A stretch of DNA of 36,456 nucleotides, from contig CAKZWV010000017.1 in assembly GCA_937922005.1 (NCBI GenBank), positions 1-36,456 on the forward strand. The letters run 5' to 3'. Shown one piece after another: positions 7,231 through 16,700 of the stretch. Each line of letters opens with the position of its first letter. The stretch's first letter is position 1. The notes beneath the pieces were generated by a model. The model was not told the DNA's origin. It saw only the letters and a program-made list of their open reading frames with translations, and made no database searches. Source of the stretch: an uncultured Clostridia bacterium (GTDB lineage Bacteria > Bacillota > Clostridia > Saccharofermentanales > DTU023). Position numbers and translations under genes: made by a program.

Positions 7231-7259
7231 ATTATAGCATAGCCTTTCTTCTATTGCAA
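7231..7259 (-). promoter_or_regulatory. Predicted strong promoter of rpsB-tsf
   Basis: On the minus strand TTGCAA (7259-7254; 4 of 6) is followed after exactly 17 bases by a perfect TATAAT (7236-7231). Transcription would start near 7224. Confidence 0.75.
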
Positions 7260-7280
7260 GGCCTTGCGTTTCCTGGGCGG

Positions 7281-7309
7281 TGGAGAATATTTGTTAGATA
7301 ATTTATAAT
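7281..7309 (+). promoter_or_regulatory. Predicted promoter of the frr-uppS-cdsA-dxr-rseP-ispG-polC run
   Basis: TGGAGA (7281-7286; 4 of 6) precedes a perfect TATAAT (7304-7309) by 17 bases on the plus strand. It is divergent from the rpsB promoter, with the two -35 boxes only about 20 bases apart. The frr leader would be about 70 bases. Confidence 0.65.
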
Positions 7310-7332
7310 GAAAGTCACAGTTGACCTTGAAA

Positions 7333-7349
7333 GAGGGACCCTGTCCCTC
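7333..7349 (+). other. Hairpin in the frr 5' leader
   Basis: GAGGGAC (7333-7339) pairs perfectly with GTCCCTC (7343-7349) around a 3-base loop. No U-tract follows, so it is not a terminator. It sits just after the predicted start of transcription and may stabilise the mRNA or bind a regulator. Confidence 0.55.
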
Positions 7350-7386
7350 ACAAAATAAGCCAAGGATTAAGCCAAAGGAGGCAAGT

Positions 7387-7959
7387 ATGGCACGTATCGA
7401 ACTTACTGATGAATTGTATCAGCCTTACCGGGAAAAAATGCAAAGGGCTTTGCAGGCCCTGGAGGAAGAATACGCCGGCATTCGAGCTGGGAGACCTAGC
7501 CCTAAGCTCTTAGAGCGTATTGAAGTTGATTACTATGGGACCATGACCCCCCTGTCACAGATGGCGACCATCTCTAAACCGGAGGCCCGCCAGCTCTATA
7601 TTAAGCCTTATGATAAGACGACTACGGCGGCCATCGCCAAGCAGATTATGAATAGTGATCTGGGCGTCAATCCCCAGGATGAAGGAGACGGTTTACGGTT
7701 AATTTTTCCGCCTCTAACGGAAGACCGGAGGAAAGATCTGGTGAAGTCGACTTCTAAGCTTTGTGAAGATACTAAGGTTTCTATCCGTAACACCAGAAGA
7801 GAAGCTTTGGATGTTTTCAAAAATTATGAAAAACAAAAAGAAATCAGCGAGGATGAACTGAAAATTGTAGAAGATGAGGTCCAGAAGCTGACTGACGAAT
7901 TTACTAAAAAAGCAGACGAGATCTGGGAAAGAAAAAAAGAAGACATCATGCAGGTCTAA
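7387..7959 (+). CDS. frr: Ribosome recycling factor
   Basis: With EF-G it splits the post-termination ribosome. The 190-residue protein matches RRF along its length: EEYAGIRAGRPSPKLLERI with the conserved Arg-Ala-Gly-Arg, VDYYGTMTPLSQMATIS, PEARQLYIKPYDK, DGLRLIFPPLTEDRRKDLVK and a helical C-terminus. The start chosen is ATG 7387 because AAAGGAGG stands five bases upstream and the length then fits the family. An open frame reaches back to a TTG at 7321, but it has no ribosome-binding site and would cross the leader hairpin. It is normally downstream of pyrH; here pyrH is inverted away and frr heads the plus-strand run. Confidence 0.97.
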   Translation: MARIELTDELYQPYREKMQRALQALEEEYAGIRAGRPSPKLLERIEVDYYGTMTPLSQMATISKPEARQLYIKPYDKTTTAAIAKQIMNSDLGVNPQDEGDGLRLIFPPLTEDRRKDLVKSTSKLCEDTKVSIRNTRREALDVFKNYEKQKEISEDELKIVEDEVQKLTDEFTKKADEIWERKKEDIMQV

Positions 7960-7963
7960 GCTT

Positions 7964-8821
7964 GTGGCTAAATTCGATCAAGAACTAAATCCGGCTGGGC
8001 CGCCCCCTCAGCATGTGGCCATCATCATGGATGGAAACGGTCGCTGGGCTAAGAAGCGAGGCCTAGGCCGGAGCATGGGTCACCGGGCCGGTGCAGAAAA
8101 CCTAGTCAAGGTGACACAGATAGCAAGGGACTTGGGGATCACTACCCTGAGTGTCTTTGCTTTTAGTACGGAAAATTGGAAGCGTCCCGTTGAGGAGGTG
8201 AATACTCTCTTTCGCCTAGCATCTGAGATGTTTCGCAAGTATGATGACGACCTGGTCCGCCATAAGGTCAAGTTGACCCTGGCGGGGGATCTGGCTGGTC
8301 TACCGAATGACCTACAAACGATCTGGACCAAGTCCAAGGCGGCTCAATTAAGTTCTTTTGAGGCACAATTGATTATTTGCTTGAATTTTGGGGGCCAGCA
8401 AAATATTGCTCAGGCTGCCCAAGCTGGTGTCTTGGACCTTATGGGGCAATTTCAAAAAGATCTGGCTGAGGGGGCTTATAGTCCTAAGGAGGGCCCCTGG
8501 GACAAGTCAGCTGTGGAGGAGCTCTTCGCGTCTCTCCACAGCCGGGTGGAGGGCTGTGATTTCTACGAGCTCATAGCCTCCCACCTTATGCCCCAGGGAG
8601 TCCCTTTTCCCGACCTTATCATCCGGACGGCAGGCGAATTTCGACTGTCTAATTTCTGGCTCTGGCAGGCTGCCTATGCGGAGTTTTATTCCACCCCCGT
8701 CCTTTGGCCTGATTTTGCCCGGGAGACCTTTGAGGAGGCCCTGGTGGCTTTCCACAAGAGGACTCGGAACTTCGGAGCCCTTCCCCAAGCCTTCCGGGAA
8801 GATAAAGACGGGGTAAAGTAG
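7964..8821 (+). CDS. uppS: Isoprenyl (undecaprenyl) diphosphate synthase
   Basis: Cis-prenyltransferase that extends farnesyl diphosphate with isopentenyl diphosphate to the C55 carrier for cell-wall synthesis. The catalytic block IIMDGNGRWAKKRGL (Asp23) is intact, followed by GHRAG, FAFSTENWKRP and the C-terminal RLSNFWLWQAAYAEFY. The usual RTSGE reads RTAGE here. At 285 residues it is longer than the typical 240-250, mostly through an insertion around residues 160-200, between the NFGG segment and the RTAGE motif. The start is GTG, 4 bases after the frr stop, with only a weak AGGT upstream, so translational coupling to frr is likely. Confidence 0.95.
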   Translation: MAKFDQELNPAGPPPQHVAIIMDGNGRWAKKRGLGRSMGHRAGAENLVKVTQIARDLGITTLSVFAFSTENWKRPVEEVNTLFRLASEMFRKYDDDLVRHKVKLTLAGDLAGLPNDLQTIWTKSKAAQLSSFEAQLIICLNFGGQQNIAQAAQAGVLDLMGQFQKDLAEGAYSPKEGPWDKSAVEELFASLHSRVEGCDFYELIASHLMPQGVPFPDLIIRTAGEFRLSNFWLWQAAYAEFYSTPVLWPDFARETFEEALVAFHKRTRNFGALPQAFREDKDGVK

Positions 8822-8861
8822 TTTTAGTGCTTTTTTGTCATTTTGAAAAGAGGAGAAGATC

Positions 8862-9791
8862 ATGATCAAAAGAACAATTGTCGGCATCCTATATGGGCTG
8901 ATTTTTGGGGGAAGCATCTTGCTGGGCCTCTGGTTTCCGAGCATCACGGTGGCTTGTTTTGGCCTCTATGCCTTTACCTTGGCCTATGAGTTGAAGGCAG
9001 CCCTCCATACCAATACCACCTATAAAGATACTTACTGGTCTCAGATAATTTATTACCTGATGGGCCTGAGTTTTCTCATACCCTATGCGGTTAGACCTGT
9101 CGAAAAATATATGACCCGGGCAGGCTTTTTCCCACCCTATTTCCCCCTGTCGGTGGATAACATGAAGATGTTGTACACAACTTCTTTCCTCTTTACGATG
9201 TTGGCTATCGTCTATGCAGCTTTTATGCTCCTCCAGGGTAGTACTGGAGCCTTTATGCAAATTTTAACCCACATTTTTGCTGCGGCCTATCTTACCATAC
9301 CTTTTGCTTTTGCCCTCTGCCTCCTCGAGTCTTCCTATAGCTTTGGTTGGTTGATTTTGGCGGTGTTGACGGTCTGGGGGTCGGATACCTTTGCCTATTT
9401 CATTGGGTCAAAGTATGGGAAGAAAAAGGCCTTTGGGGCCCTTTCCCCCCATAAGACCCAGGAAGGGGTCTTAGCAGCTTGTCTCAGCGCCGCAGCCATT
9501 TACTTTATTTTTGGGGTTTATTTGCTCTTCTCCCGGCCCATGTCTTTTTCTCAGGGCTTTTGCACCCTCTTGATGATGACCGTCCTTGGTTTTATCACTG
9601 GGATCATTGCCGTATTTGGTGACCTCTTTGCCTCGGCGATGAAACGGTCTGTGGGCATTAAGGATTTTTCGAATTTGCTTCCCGGGCATGGTGGTTTGAT
9701 GGATCGCCTAGATAGCTCGCTCTTTGTTTGGCCTGCGGTCTTTTTCCAGTACTTCTTCATTACGCAAATGATCGCTAATTTTAAGTACTAA
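8862..9791 (+). CDS. cdsA: Phosphatidate cytidylyltransferase
   Basis: Integral membrane enzyme making CDP-diacylglycerol from phosphatidic acid and CTP for phospholipid synthesis. The protein of 309 residues has about eight hydrophobic segments, beginning with one at residues 5-30. The C-terminal CDP-alcohol cytidylyltransferase signature is present: MKRSVGIKDFSNLLPGHGG followed by MDRLDS. The middle contains WGSDTFAYFIGSKYGKKK, conserved in the family. The ATG has an AGAGGAG box upstream. It occupies its standard place between uppS and dxr. Confidence 0.96.
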   Translation: MIKRTIVGILYGLIFGGSILLGLWFPSITVACFGLYAFTLAYELKAALHTNTTYKDTYWSQIIYYLMGLSFLIPYAVRPVEKYMTRAGFFPPYFPLSVDNMKMLYTTSFLFTMLAIVYAAFMLLQGSTGAFMQILTHIFAAAYLTIPFAFALCLLESSYSFGWLILAVLTVWGSDTFAYFIGSKYGKKKAFGALSPHKTQEGVLAACLSAAAIYFIFGVYLLFSRPMSFSQGFCTLLMMTVLGFITGIIAVFGDLFASAMKRSVGIKDFSNLLPGHGGLMDRLDSSLFVWPAVFFQYFFITQMIANFKY

Positions 9792-9818
9792 TGGATTGCT
9801 ATTGAAGGAGCTTGAAGA

Positions 9819-11114
9819 TTGACGAAAAGAATTGCCCTTTTAGGGGCTACGGGCAATATTGGCAGCCAAGTTTTGTCTTTGCAAAAAGATCTAGATTTAT
9901 CTTTTCCTTTGATTTCCTTTCGAAATAATCTAGAGAGGGCTTGCCATATCATCGAGGAAGTTTGCCCTGCCTACATCTACCTCCATGACCCAACCGAAGC
10001 AAAGGTCCAAGATCTTAGGGAGGCCCTGGAAAAACTTACGGGGACTATGAAATCTGAAACTTGGCCCCCTAGCATCCTGACCAGGCCCCAGGACCTGGAA
10101 GAGGTCTTTTCTCAAGAGGCTTTTGACCGAGTGGTGGTAGCTTCTTCGGGCTTTGCTAGCTTAGCCCCCCTCTGGGCAGCTATCCAAGGGAAAAAAGACC
10201 TTGTCTTAGTGAACAAGGAAGCTCTGGTGGGGGCAGGAGATATTTTACTCCAGGAAGCCAAGGCCCAAGGGGTTCAAATTTTTCCTGCCGACAGTGAGCA
10301 CTCTGCCATCTGGCAATGCCTCCAGGGAGAGAGGATGGATCAAGTCAAAAGACTGTGGATCACAGCTAGTGGTGGGCCATTTTTACATGGCTATCCGACA
10401 ACGATGAGCCAGATTACCCCTGCCCAGGCTGCCAAACATCCCCGCTGGAAAATGGGGCAAAAGATTAGTATTGATTCAGCCACTATGATCAACAAGGGCC
10501 TGGAGGTCCTGGAAGCTTGTCGGCTCTTTGACCTCCCAGAGGATAGGATCTCCGTGATTGTCCACCCAGAATCTGAAGTTCACTCTCTGGTGGAGTTCAA
10601 CGATGGAACTTTCAAGGCCCAACTCAATGCTCCCGACATGTGCCTCCCCCTGGCCTTAGCCATTACTTGGCCGGAACGGGCTGTGCTTAGCCCTGCCCCA
10701 AGCTTGGGGAGCGGAGCTGGCGAAGGAGTAAATGGGACGGGCCTAGCTGGCGGATCGGAGAGCCCCTTTTTCCCCTTTCAGTCCCTGAGCTTTCAGCCTC
10801 TGCCAGAACACCTCCGCCAGCCCATCCATATGGCCCGAGAGGCTATCCGTAGGGGAAAGGCAGCCCCGGCAGTCTTCAACGCCGCCGATGAGGCTTGTGT
10901 GGCCTATTTCCAGGCTGGAGCAATATCCTTTGCCGAGATCATCCCCACGATCCGCCAGACTCTATCTTACTTCTTACAGCATGACGAAAAAGAGCTCTTG
11001 GCAGCCTACGAGGGGAAAAAGGATCCTGTGTGGGAATATTTGCCAGAAGCTTTAGCAGATCGCTGGAAGGCCGCTTTGTGGGCCAAGGACTTCGTTCGTC
11101 AGCTCATCGTTTAA
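9819..11114 (+). CDS. dxr: 1-deoxy-D-xylulose 5-phosphate reductoisomerase
   Basis: Second step of the MEP isoprenoid pathway: converts DXP to MEP with NADPH and a divalent metal. Visible are the nucleotide-binding GATGNIGS (residues 9-16), VNKEALV, the metal/substrate motif ADSEHSAIWQC, ASGGPF, the segment KISIDSATMINKGLEVLEAC, HPESEVHSLVEF and NAADEACVAYF. It has 431 residues against about 380-400 in relatives. The excess is mainly a Gly/Ser/Phe-rich insertion at about residues 289-324 (10683-10790). The start is TTG 9819, with GAAGGAG eight bases upstream. The pathway partner ispG lies two genes downstream. Confidence 0.96.
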   Translation: MTKRIALLGATGNIGSQVLSLQKDLDLSFPLISFRNNLERACHIIEEVCPAYIYLHDPTEAKVQDLREALEKLTGTMKSETWPPSILTRPQDLEEVFSQEAFDRVVVASSGFASLAPLWAAIQGKKDLVLVNKEALVGAGDILLQEAKAQGVQIFPADSEHSAIWQCLQGERMDQVKRLWITASGGPFLHGYPTTMSQITPAQAAKHPRWKMGQKISIDSATMINKGLEVLEACRLFDLPEDRISVIVHPESEVHSLVEFNDGTFKAQLNAPDMCLPLALAITWPERAVLSPAPSLGSGAGEGVNGTGLAGGSESPFFPFQSLSFQPLPEHLRQPIHMAREAIRRGKAAPAVFNAADEACVAYFQAGAISFAEIIPTIRQTLSYFLQHDEKELLAAYEGKKDPVWEYLPEALADRWKAALWAKDFVRQLIV

Positions 11115-11151
11115 AATATTTTATAGGAATGGAGAATAATCGAGGATTTTT

Positions 11152-12516
11152 ATGCTACAAACCATCATTGGAATTTTGACGGGATTGATCATCTTAAGCA
11201 TCATGATGATTGTCCATGAGGCCGGGCACTTTTTTGCAGGCCTAGCCTTAGGTTTTAAGGTGAAATCGTTTAATATTTTTATGGGTCCCATCCTTTGGAA
11301 GAAGGAGAAAAATGGAATTCTTTATACAATTCGGACTTTCCCCATCGGGGCTTCGGTTGAATTTGACGGAGAGCTGCCGGAGGGCCTAGCTGGCGAGGGT
11401 GCCAAAGAGGATACGAAAGAAGATACCATTGTCGAGGCTACAGTAGCGGGGACTCCCGATGTGGACCGTAAACGTGGCCTCTTTTATGCCCAGCCCCGCT
11501 GGGCCCGGGCTATTGTGGTCTTTATGGGGCCTTTCATCAACTTACTCACGGCCTTTTTGGCCTTCTGCCTCCTTTTCTTTTTCTGGGGGACGGCTATTCC
11601 AGTCGTTGACGAAGTTTTACCTGATTCTATGGCCGCTCAGATGCAGGTGGAGAAGGGGGACAAGATTTTAGCGCTCAATGGCTATAAGATCCGGACCGCC
11701 ATGGACTTTACCCTGGCTCAGATGTTTACCGACTCCAAGACTTTTGCCTTAACGGTACAAAAACCCAATGGAGAGGTCATAACCGAGGCGGGTGAGCCCA
11801 AAGCCAAGGAAGCATATCGTTTGGACGTCTACTACGATCCGACTCTTTTGACCATCACTGACGTGAGCCCCATGGGGGTCTCCCACAATGTCCTCAAGAA
11901 GGGGGATAAGATTCGGTCTATCAATGGCCAGGCGGTAAAAGAGGGCCAAGCCTTGAGCGATCTCTTGAAGGAGCCAAGTGCTGATGGAACCTTCACCGTC
12001 TCAATCACCCGGGACGGCAAGGCTATGGATTGCGCCGTAGAGGCCAAGAAGATAATGGTGACAGAGCCAGATGGCCTAGTTTTCCAGTTTTCCTCGCATG
12101 ACTTTGGAACCAGTGTCTACCAGGGCTTTTTCTACCCAGTTTCTGTCATTGGTTCGACCATCCAAGCCTTTGGTAAGATCTTTTCCCGGCAATTGGCTCC
12201 CCAGGATGCCTTGGGCGGCCCTGTGGTGATGGTTGCTATGATGACGGATGTCGTCAAGGATCAAATTTCCTTGGGCGAAAAAATCATGCGTCTGGGGATG
12301 CTCTTTGGCCTCATTTCTGTTGCCCTAGGCTTCACCAACCTCCTCCCCATTCCCCCCTTGGATGGGAGCCACCTCTTCATCCTGGCGATTGAAGGGATTC
12401 TCCGCCGTGACCTCCCCATGAAATGGAAGGATCGTCTGAGCTATGTGGGTTTTGCCCTTATGATGCTCCTTGCGGTTTACGTCTTGTTCCTGGATATCCG
12501 CCGGGTCTGGTTCTAG
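11152..12516 (+). CDS. rseP: Site-2 intramembrane zinc metalloprotease, RseP/RasP family
   Basis: Cleaves membrane proteins such as anti-sigma factors or signal-peptide remnants within the bilayer. The HEAGHF zinc motif (His22, Glu23, His26) lies in the first membrane segment, and the third ligand motif NLLPIPPLDGSH is near residues 395-406. A PDZ region lies between (about 165-300), with repeated GDKI cores (VEKGDKILALNG and LKKGDKIRSING) that suggest two PDZ-like units. A charged insert (residues 80-105, rich in Glu, Asp, Lys and Thr) precedes the second membrane segment. The ATG has CGAGGA five bases upstream. It has 454 residues, slightly long for the family. Confidence 0.95.
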   Translation: MLQTIIGILTGLIILSIMMIVHEAGHFFAGLALGFKVKSFNIFMGPILWKKEKNGILYTIRTFPIGASVEFDGELPEGLAGEGAKEDTKEDTIVEATVAGTPDVDRKRGLFYAQPRWARAIVVFMGPFINLLTAFLAFCLLFFFWGTAIPVVDEVLPDSMAAQMQVEKGDKILALNGYKIRTAMDFTLAQMFTDSKTFALTVQKPNGEVITEAGEPKAKEAYRLDVYYDPTLLTITDVSPMGVSHNVLKKGDKIRSINGQAVKEGQALSDLLKEPSADGTFTVSITRDGKAMDCAVEAKKIMVTEPDGLVFQFSSHDFGTSVYQGFFYPVSVIGSTIQAFGKIFSRQLAPQDALGGPVVMVAMMTDVVKDQISLGEKIMRLGMLFGLISVALGFTNLLPIPPLDGSHLFILAIEGILRRDLPMKWKDRLSYVGFALMMLLAVYVLFLDIRRVWF

Positions 12517-12531
12517 AGGATCGGATCCATC

Positions 12532-13707
12532 ATGAACGAACCCTTATCGCATGCACATTCCAATGTAAACGCCCTCCATAAGCTACCTAACCCGCTTGTG
12601 CATGAGCCCATATTGCTTCCAAGAAGAAAAACCCGGGCCCTCTACCTGGCTTATGGGCCCCAGCATGAACAGATTTTTCAAGTGGGTGGCGGTGCTCCCT
12701 TGTCGATTCAGTCTATGAATACGACGAAGACGGCAAATATTCCTGCTACCCTCCAGGAGATCAGCCGTTTGGCCCTAGCTGGCTGTGATATTACCCGGGT
12801 GGCGGTTCCAGATTTTGAGGCTGCCGAAGCTCTAAAGGTCTTGGTGGCCCAGTCTCCCATCCCGCTAGTCGCTGATATTCATTTCGACGCTAGGCTGGCC
12901 CTAGCTGCCATTGGGGCCCATGTGGCTGCCTTACGGATCAATCCTGGGAATATTGGGGGTAAGGAGAAGATTGCGGCTGTGGCACAGGCCGCCAAAGCCG
13001 AGGGAATCCCCATCCGGGTTGGCGTGAATGCAGGCTCGGTATCTGCCTGCCGTTTGGACCCTGAGGGCCGAGTGACGGCCCAAGGTCTTTGTGATGAGGC
13101 CCTGGCAGCCTGTGAGATTTTAACGGATCTGGGTTTTGCGGATATTTGTCTTTCCTTGAAGGCTTCTGACCCGATCTTGGCAGCTGAGGCCTACGCAAAA
13201 GTAGCGGAGGCCTGTGACTTTCCCCTCCATCTGGGAGTGACCGAGGCAGGGACCCTCAAGGATGGTCTGATCAAGTCAACTGTGGGCCTCACCCTCATGC
13301 TCGCCCAAGGTCTCGGAGATACCTTGCGGATTTCTTTGACTGCCGATCCCCTGGAAGAAGTCAAGGCGGCTCAAAAGCTTTTGCGAACCTTAGGTCTTCG
13401 TAAGGGAGGACCTGACCTGGTAGCTTGTCCGACCTGTGGAAGGACGGAGGTTGACCTCATGGCTATGGCGGCCCGGGTCGAGGAGTTTTTGGTGGGCATT
13501 ACGGCTCCCCTGACAGTGGCGGTCATGGGCTGCCCGGTCAATGGCCCTGGGGAAGCCAAGCGAGCGGATTTGGGACTTGCAGGGGGCAAAGATGTCTACC
13601 TTCTTTTCCGCCATGGCAAAATCGTTGCGAAGTATCCTCCTGAAGAGGCTTTTGATGCCCTAAAGCAAGCTATTTTAGATTATGAGGAGGCCTATCGCAA
13701 ATCATAG
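12532..13707 (+). CDS. ispG: (E)-4-hydroxy-3-methylbut-2-enyl-diphosphate synthase
   Basis: Iron-sulfur enzyme of the MEP pathway converting MEcPP to HMBPP. The TIM-barrel part contains SIQSMNTTKTAN, GCDITRVAVPD, PLVADIHFDARLAL, RINPGNIGG and HLGVTEAGT. The 4Fe-4S site is complete: CPTCGR (Cys299, Cys302) and MGCPVNGPGE (Cys334, Glu341). An N-terminal extension of about 30 residues precedes the usual beginning near RRKTR. The ATG at 12532 has AGAGGATC rather far upstream, so a GTG start at 12598 is an alternative. It lies 15 bases after rseP and 24 before polC. Confidence 0.96.
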   Translation: MNEPLSHAHSNVNALHKLPNPLVHEPILLPRRKTRALYLAYGPQHEQIFQVGGGAPLSIQSMNTTKTANIPATLQEISRLALAGCDITRVAVPDFEAAEALKVLVAQSPIPLVADIHFDARLALAAIGAHVAALRINPGNIGGKEKIAAVAQAAKAEGIPIRVGVNAGSVSACRLDPEGRVTAQGLCDEALAACEILTDLGFADICLSLKASDPILAAEAYAKVAEACDFPLHLGVTEAGTLKDGLIKSTVGLTLMLAQGLGDTLRISLTADPLEEVKAAQKLLRTLGLRKGGPDLVACPTCGRTEVDLMAMAARVEEFLVGITAPLTVAVMGCPVNGPGEAKRADLGLAGGKDVYLLFRHGKIVAKYPPEEAFDALKQAILDYEEAYRKS

Positions 13708-13731
13708 GGAAGGATCCCTACAAAGGATGTC

Positions 13732-16700
13732 ATGAAAGTACTTCAATTTTTACAAGTGATGGCCCAAACTGTGACGAGTACTGAACACCGTGCGGAGCTT
13801 CGTTTCCTCCAAGAGAGGGCGAAAGCTGAGGCTGCCCTTGCCCAGCACCAGGATGACCTGGAAGTAAGTTTCAGGGAAGAGCCAGCCCCGGCGGACCAGG
13901 GGGAGGGAGAGTTACCTGCTTTTTCTGGGAAAGATCGGGCCCTTTACCTAGCTCAAACGGCCAGGCTTGACCAAATATCTTTATTGCCTCAAAAGATCCT
14001 CCACCTCAGAGCTTCCCTAGAGGGGCAGGTCCTGCAAGCCTGGTCCGAGAGCGCCCAAGGAGAAAATCTCCAAGATAATCTGATTGAGGCCGTTTTGGCC
14101 TGTGAGGAGGCGATAGGGACCTGGCTAGGGGAGGTGTTTCAGTTAAGATGTCATGACGTCATCTTGACGTTATCATCCCCCTTGCTTCCTCCTCTGGTTC
14201 GGATCTACGAGCCCTGGTTACGGGAGCACTTTGCAAAAACGCCGCCCTGCCTTATCCGCAACCTCCTCCTCAAGGGGCAAGCTGCCCTAGAAGCCAGCCA
14301 GGGGAATGCCTGGCTCTTACCTAGGAACCTTGATAAGGCTCTTGAGCCTATGGATGCCAAGCACCTTAAACTTTTTTGGAAGGCCTTTGGCCCCCCAGGC
14401 AGCCCCAAATTAACCTACGTAGGCTCAAAACTCCCGGCCAAAGCTGCAGCTCCAGCACCCTATTTTGATCATTTGAGAAAATTACAACTTTCTATTGCAG
14501 GCCCTGATCAAGGCGCTAAGCCCGGTCCCCTATCGCCATCCTATCCCGTTCAGCCTTCCGTCTCTGACGAGGGCCAGATGACCGGGATGGATGGCGGTCT
14601 CCAGGACCCCTGGCCTGACTATACCCTGGAGGTACCCGATATGACGGATGAGACTGAATTCTTGGATCTGCCAGAATCTTCGCAGGCTTGGGAAGCTTCA
14701 GCAGAGTCAGCTCCATTAGAAGGAACTGCTGGGGCCGGTGGACCAGGAGGATTAAGAGGACCAGAAGGAGCAGGTGGGCCTAGTGGAACAGAGAAAGCAG
14801 CACAGCCCTCCAGGTCGAGGGCGGCTAAGGTGGATCCCCAGTATTTTCCTGGCGACCTGCTTTGGAAGGCTCAAAAGAGCTCGTCTTCCAAGGATTATGA
14901 ACAGATGATCCGGTCTAAGACCCTGGCGGATTTTGCTGACCGGGAAGAATGGAAGGATGCGGTTCTTTTTGTGGGTAAGGCGATTCTCGATGCCAAGAAT
15001 GGAATCAAGACCTTTCAAAATGGGGAACGCTGCCTCATTAAATTTTTGATCACCAAGGGGAATCGGGGCATCTACGGGAAAATTTGGGCCCAGGCGGAAG
15101 ACCAGCCGGTGATTATCCGGGCCCTCAAGGGAGACCGCCTACTCTTTGCGGGCCTTGCCTCCTATGACGATAAATTTGACCATGCCAATACGGTGACGGT
15201 AGAGCGAATTTATGCCTTGCCCAGTCTCAGTCTCCAAGACCTGCGGGCCATGGCTCTAGGGGAAAAAGACCTGCCCGAGGGCTTTACTTGGGGTGGGGCG
15301 GATGATGTGCCTGACGTCTACCGTCGCCTCGATCGGGCCCCAAAAAAACGTGTGGAATGCAATGCCATGTCCAAGTTTTCCGCTAGAGAAGGCCTCATTC
15401 CCAGTCCAGACCTGGTGAAAAGAGCCTATGCCTGGGGGCACCCTGCGGTCGTATTATGTGACCGGGGGGTGGTCCAGGGCTACCCTCAGGCTTGGGATAC
15501 CTACCAGAGCCTCAAAAGAGAGGATCCTTCGACCCCCTTCCATCTCATCTACGGGCTGAATGCTAGGATCATTGATGACGGCTATAAGGCTGCTTTCTAC
15601 CCAGAGGGCTTAGACGCCTTGGGAGGATTTGCTGGCCAGGGTCACTTAGCTCATGAGGGGGCCCTGCCCCCGATTCCGGCGGAGGCACCGCCTAGTGATT
15701 ATGACCTCACGAAGGGTTTTGTGGCCTTTGACTTGGAAACCACGGGCCTTAACCCGGCAGAAGACCGGGTCATTGAGGTTGGGGCGATACGCTACTTGCC
15801 AGACCCTAAGCGACCAGGCGAATTTTATGAAGATGCTTATTTTCAGACCTTAGTGAATCCTCAGATGGCTCTGAGTGAGAAGGTGTCGTCGATTACTCAC
15901 ATCCACACTTTTGACCTCCTGGGGGCCCCTCTCATGGAAGAAGTTTTGGAGCCTTTTCAAGAGTTTGTAGGGGACCTGTGTCTCGTCGGCCATAATGTGT
16001 CTTTTGACCAGGCCTTCATGCGCTATGAGAGCTACCGGGTCCGGGTCAAGAAAGCTCCTAGGAAGTTCAACCATCCCATCGTGGATACTCTCCTGATGGC
16101 TAAACGTAAATTGGACCTCAACTCGTACCAGCTTAACAAGGTGGCGACGGTCCTCCACGTGCCTTTTAGGCAAGAGGACCTCCACCGGGCGGTTGATGAC
16201 GCTAAGCTCTGTGCGAAAGTCTTTATGGTCTTTTTGCGCCAAAGTAGGGTAACGACTTTTTCAGAGCTCAATGCGGACTTGCAGGGGGTCCGGGCAAACT
16301 TGCCAGGGGACCAAGCTAGCGAGGAGAAACTGACGGATCAGGAAGGTTCGGAGAGCAAAGTTGGCGAGGCCGACCAAGTTGGTCAAAACGGCCGAGAGGA
16401 GACGCCGCCGATTGAAGCAAAAGACCCAGCCAAGGTCCTTGAAGTGATCCTCCTGGTTCATGATGAGGTCGGTCTCTATCACCTCTACCGCCTGGTAAGT
16501 CTTTCTCACTTGCAATACCTCAAGGAGGAACCGCAGATTCCTAAATCCCTCCTCCATTATTTTAAAGATGGTCTGGTGGTGGGCTCCGGAGGTAAAAATT
16601 CTGAGCTCTTTGCCTTGGCCTCGGAAATCTTCTTGAAGGCCAATAAAAACATGGACCAGGCCATGACGAACCTGAATTATTTGGATCGAAAGACGAGGGA

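Noticed and set aside
7321..7386. N-terminal extension of frr from a TTG at 7321
   Set aside because: It has no ribosome-binding site, crosses a perfect leader hairpin, and would make RRF longer than the family; ATG 7387 has an ideal AAAGGAGG.
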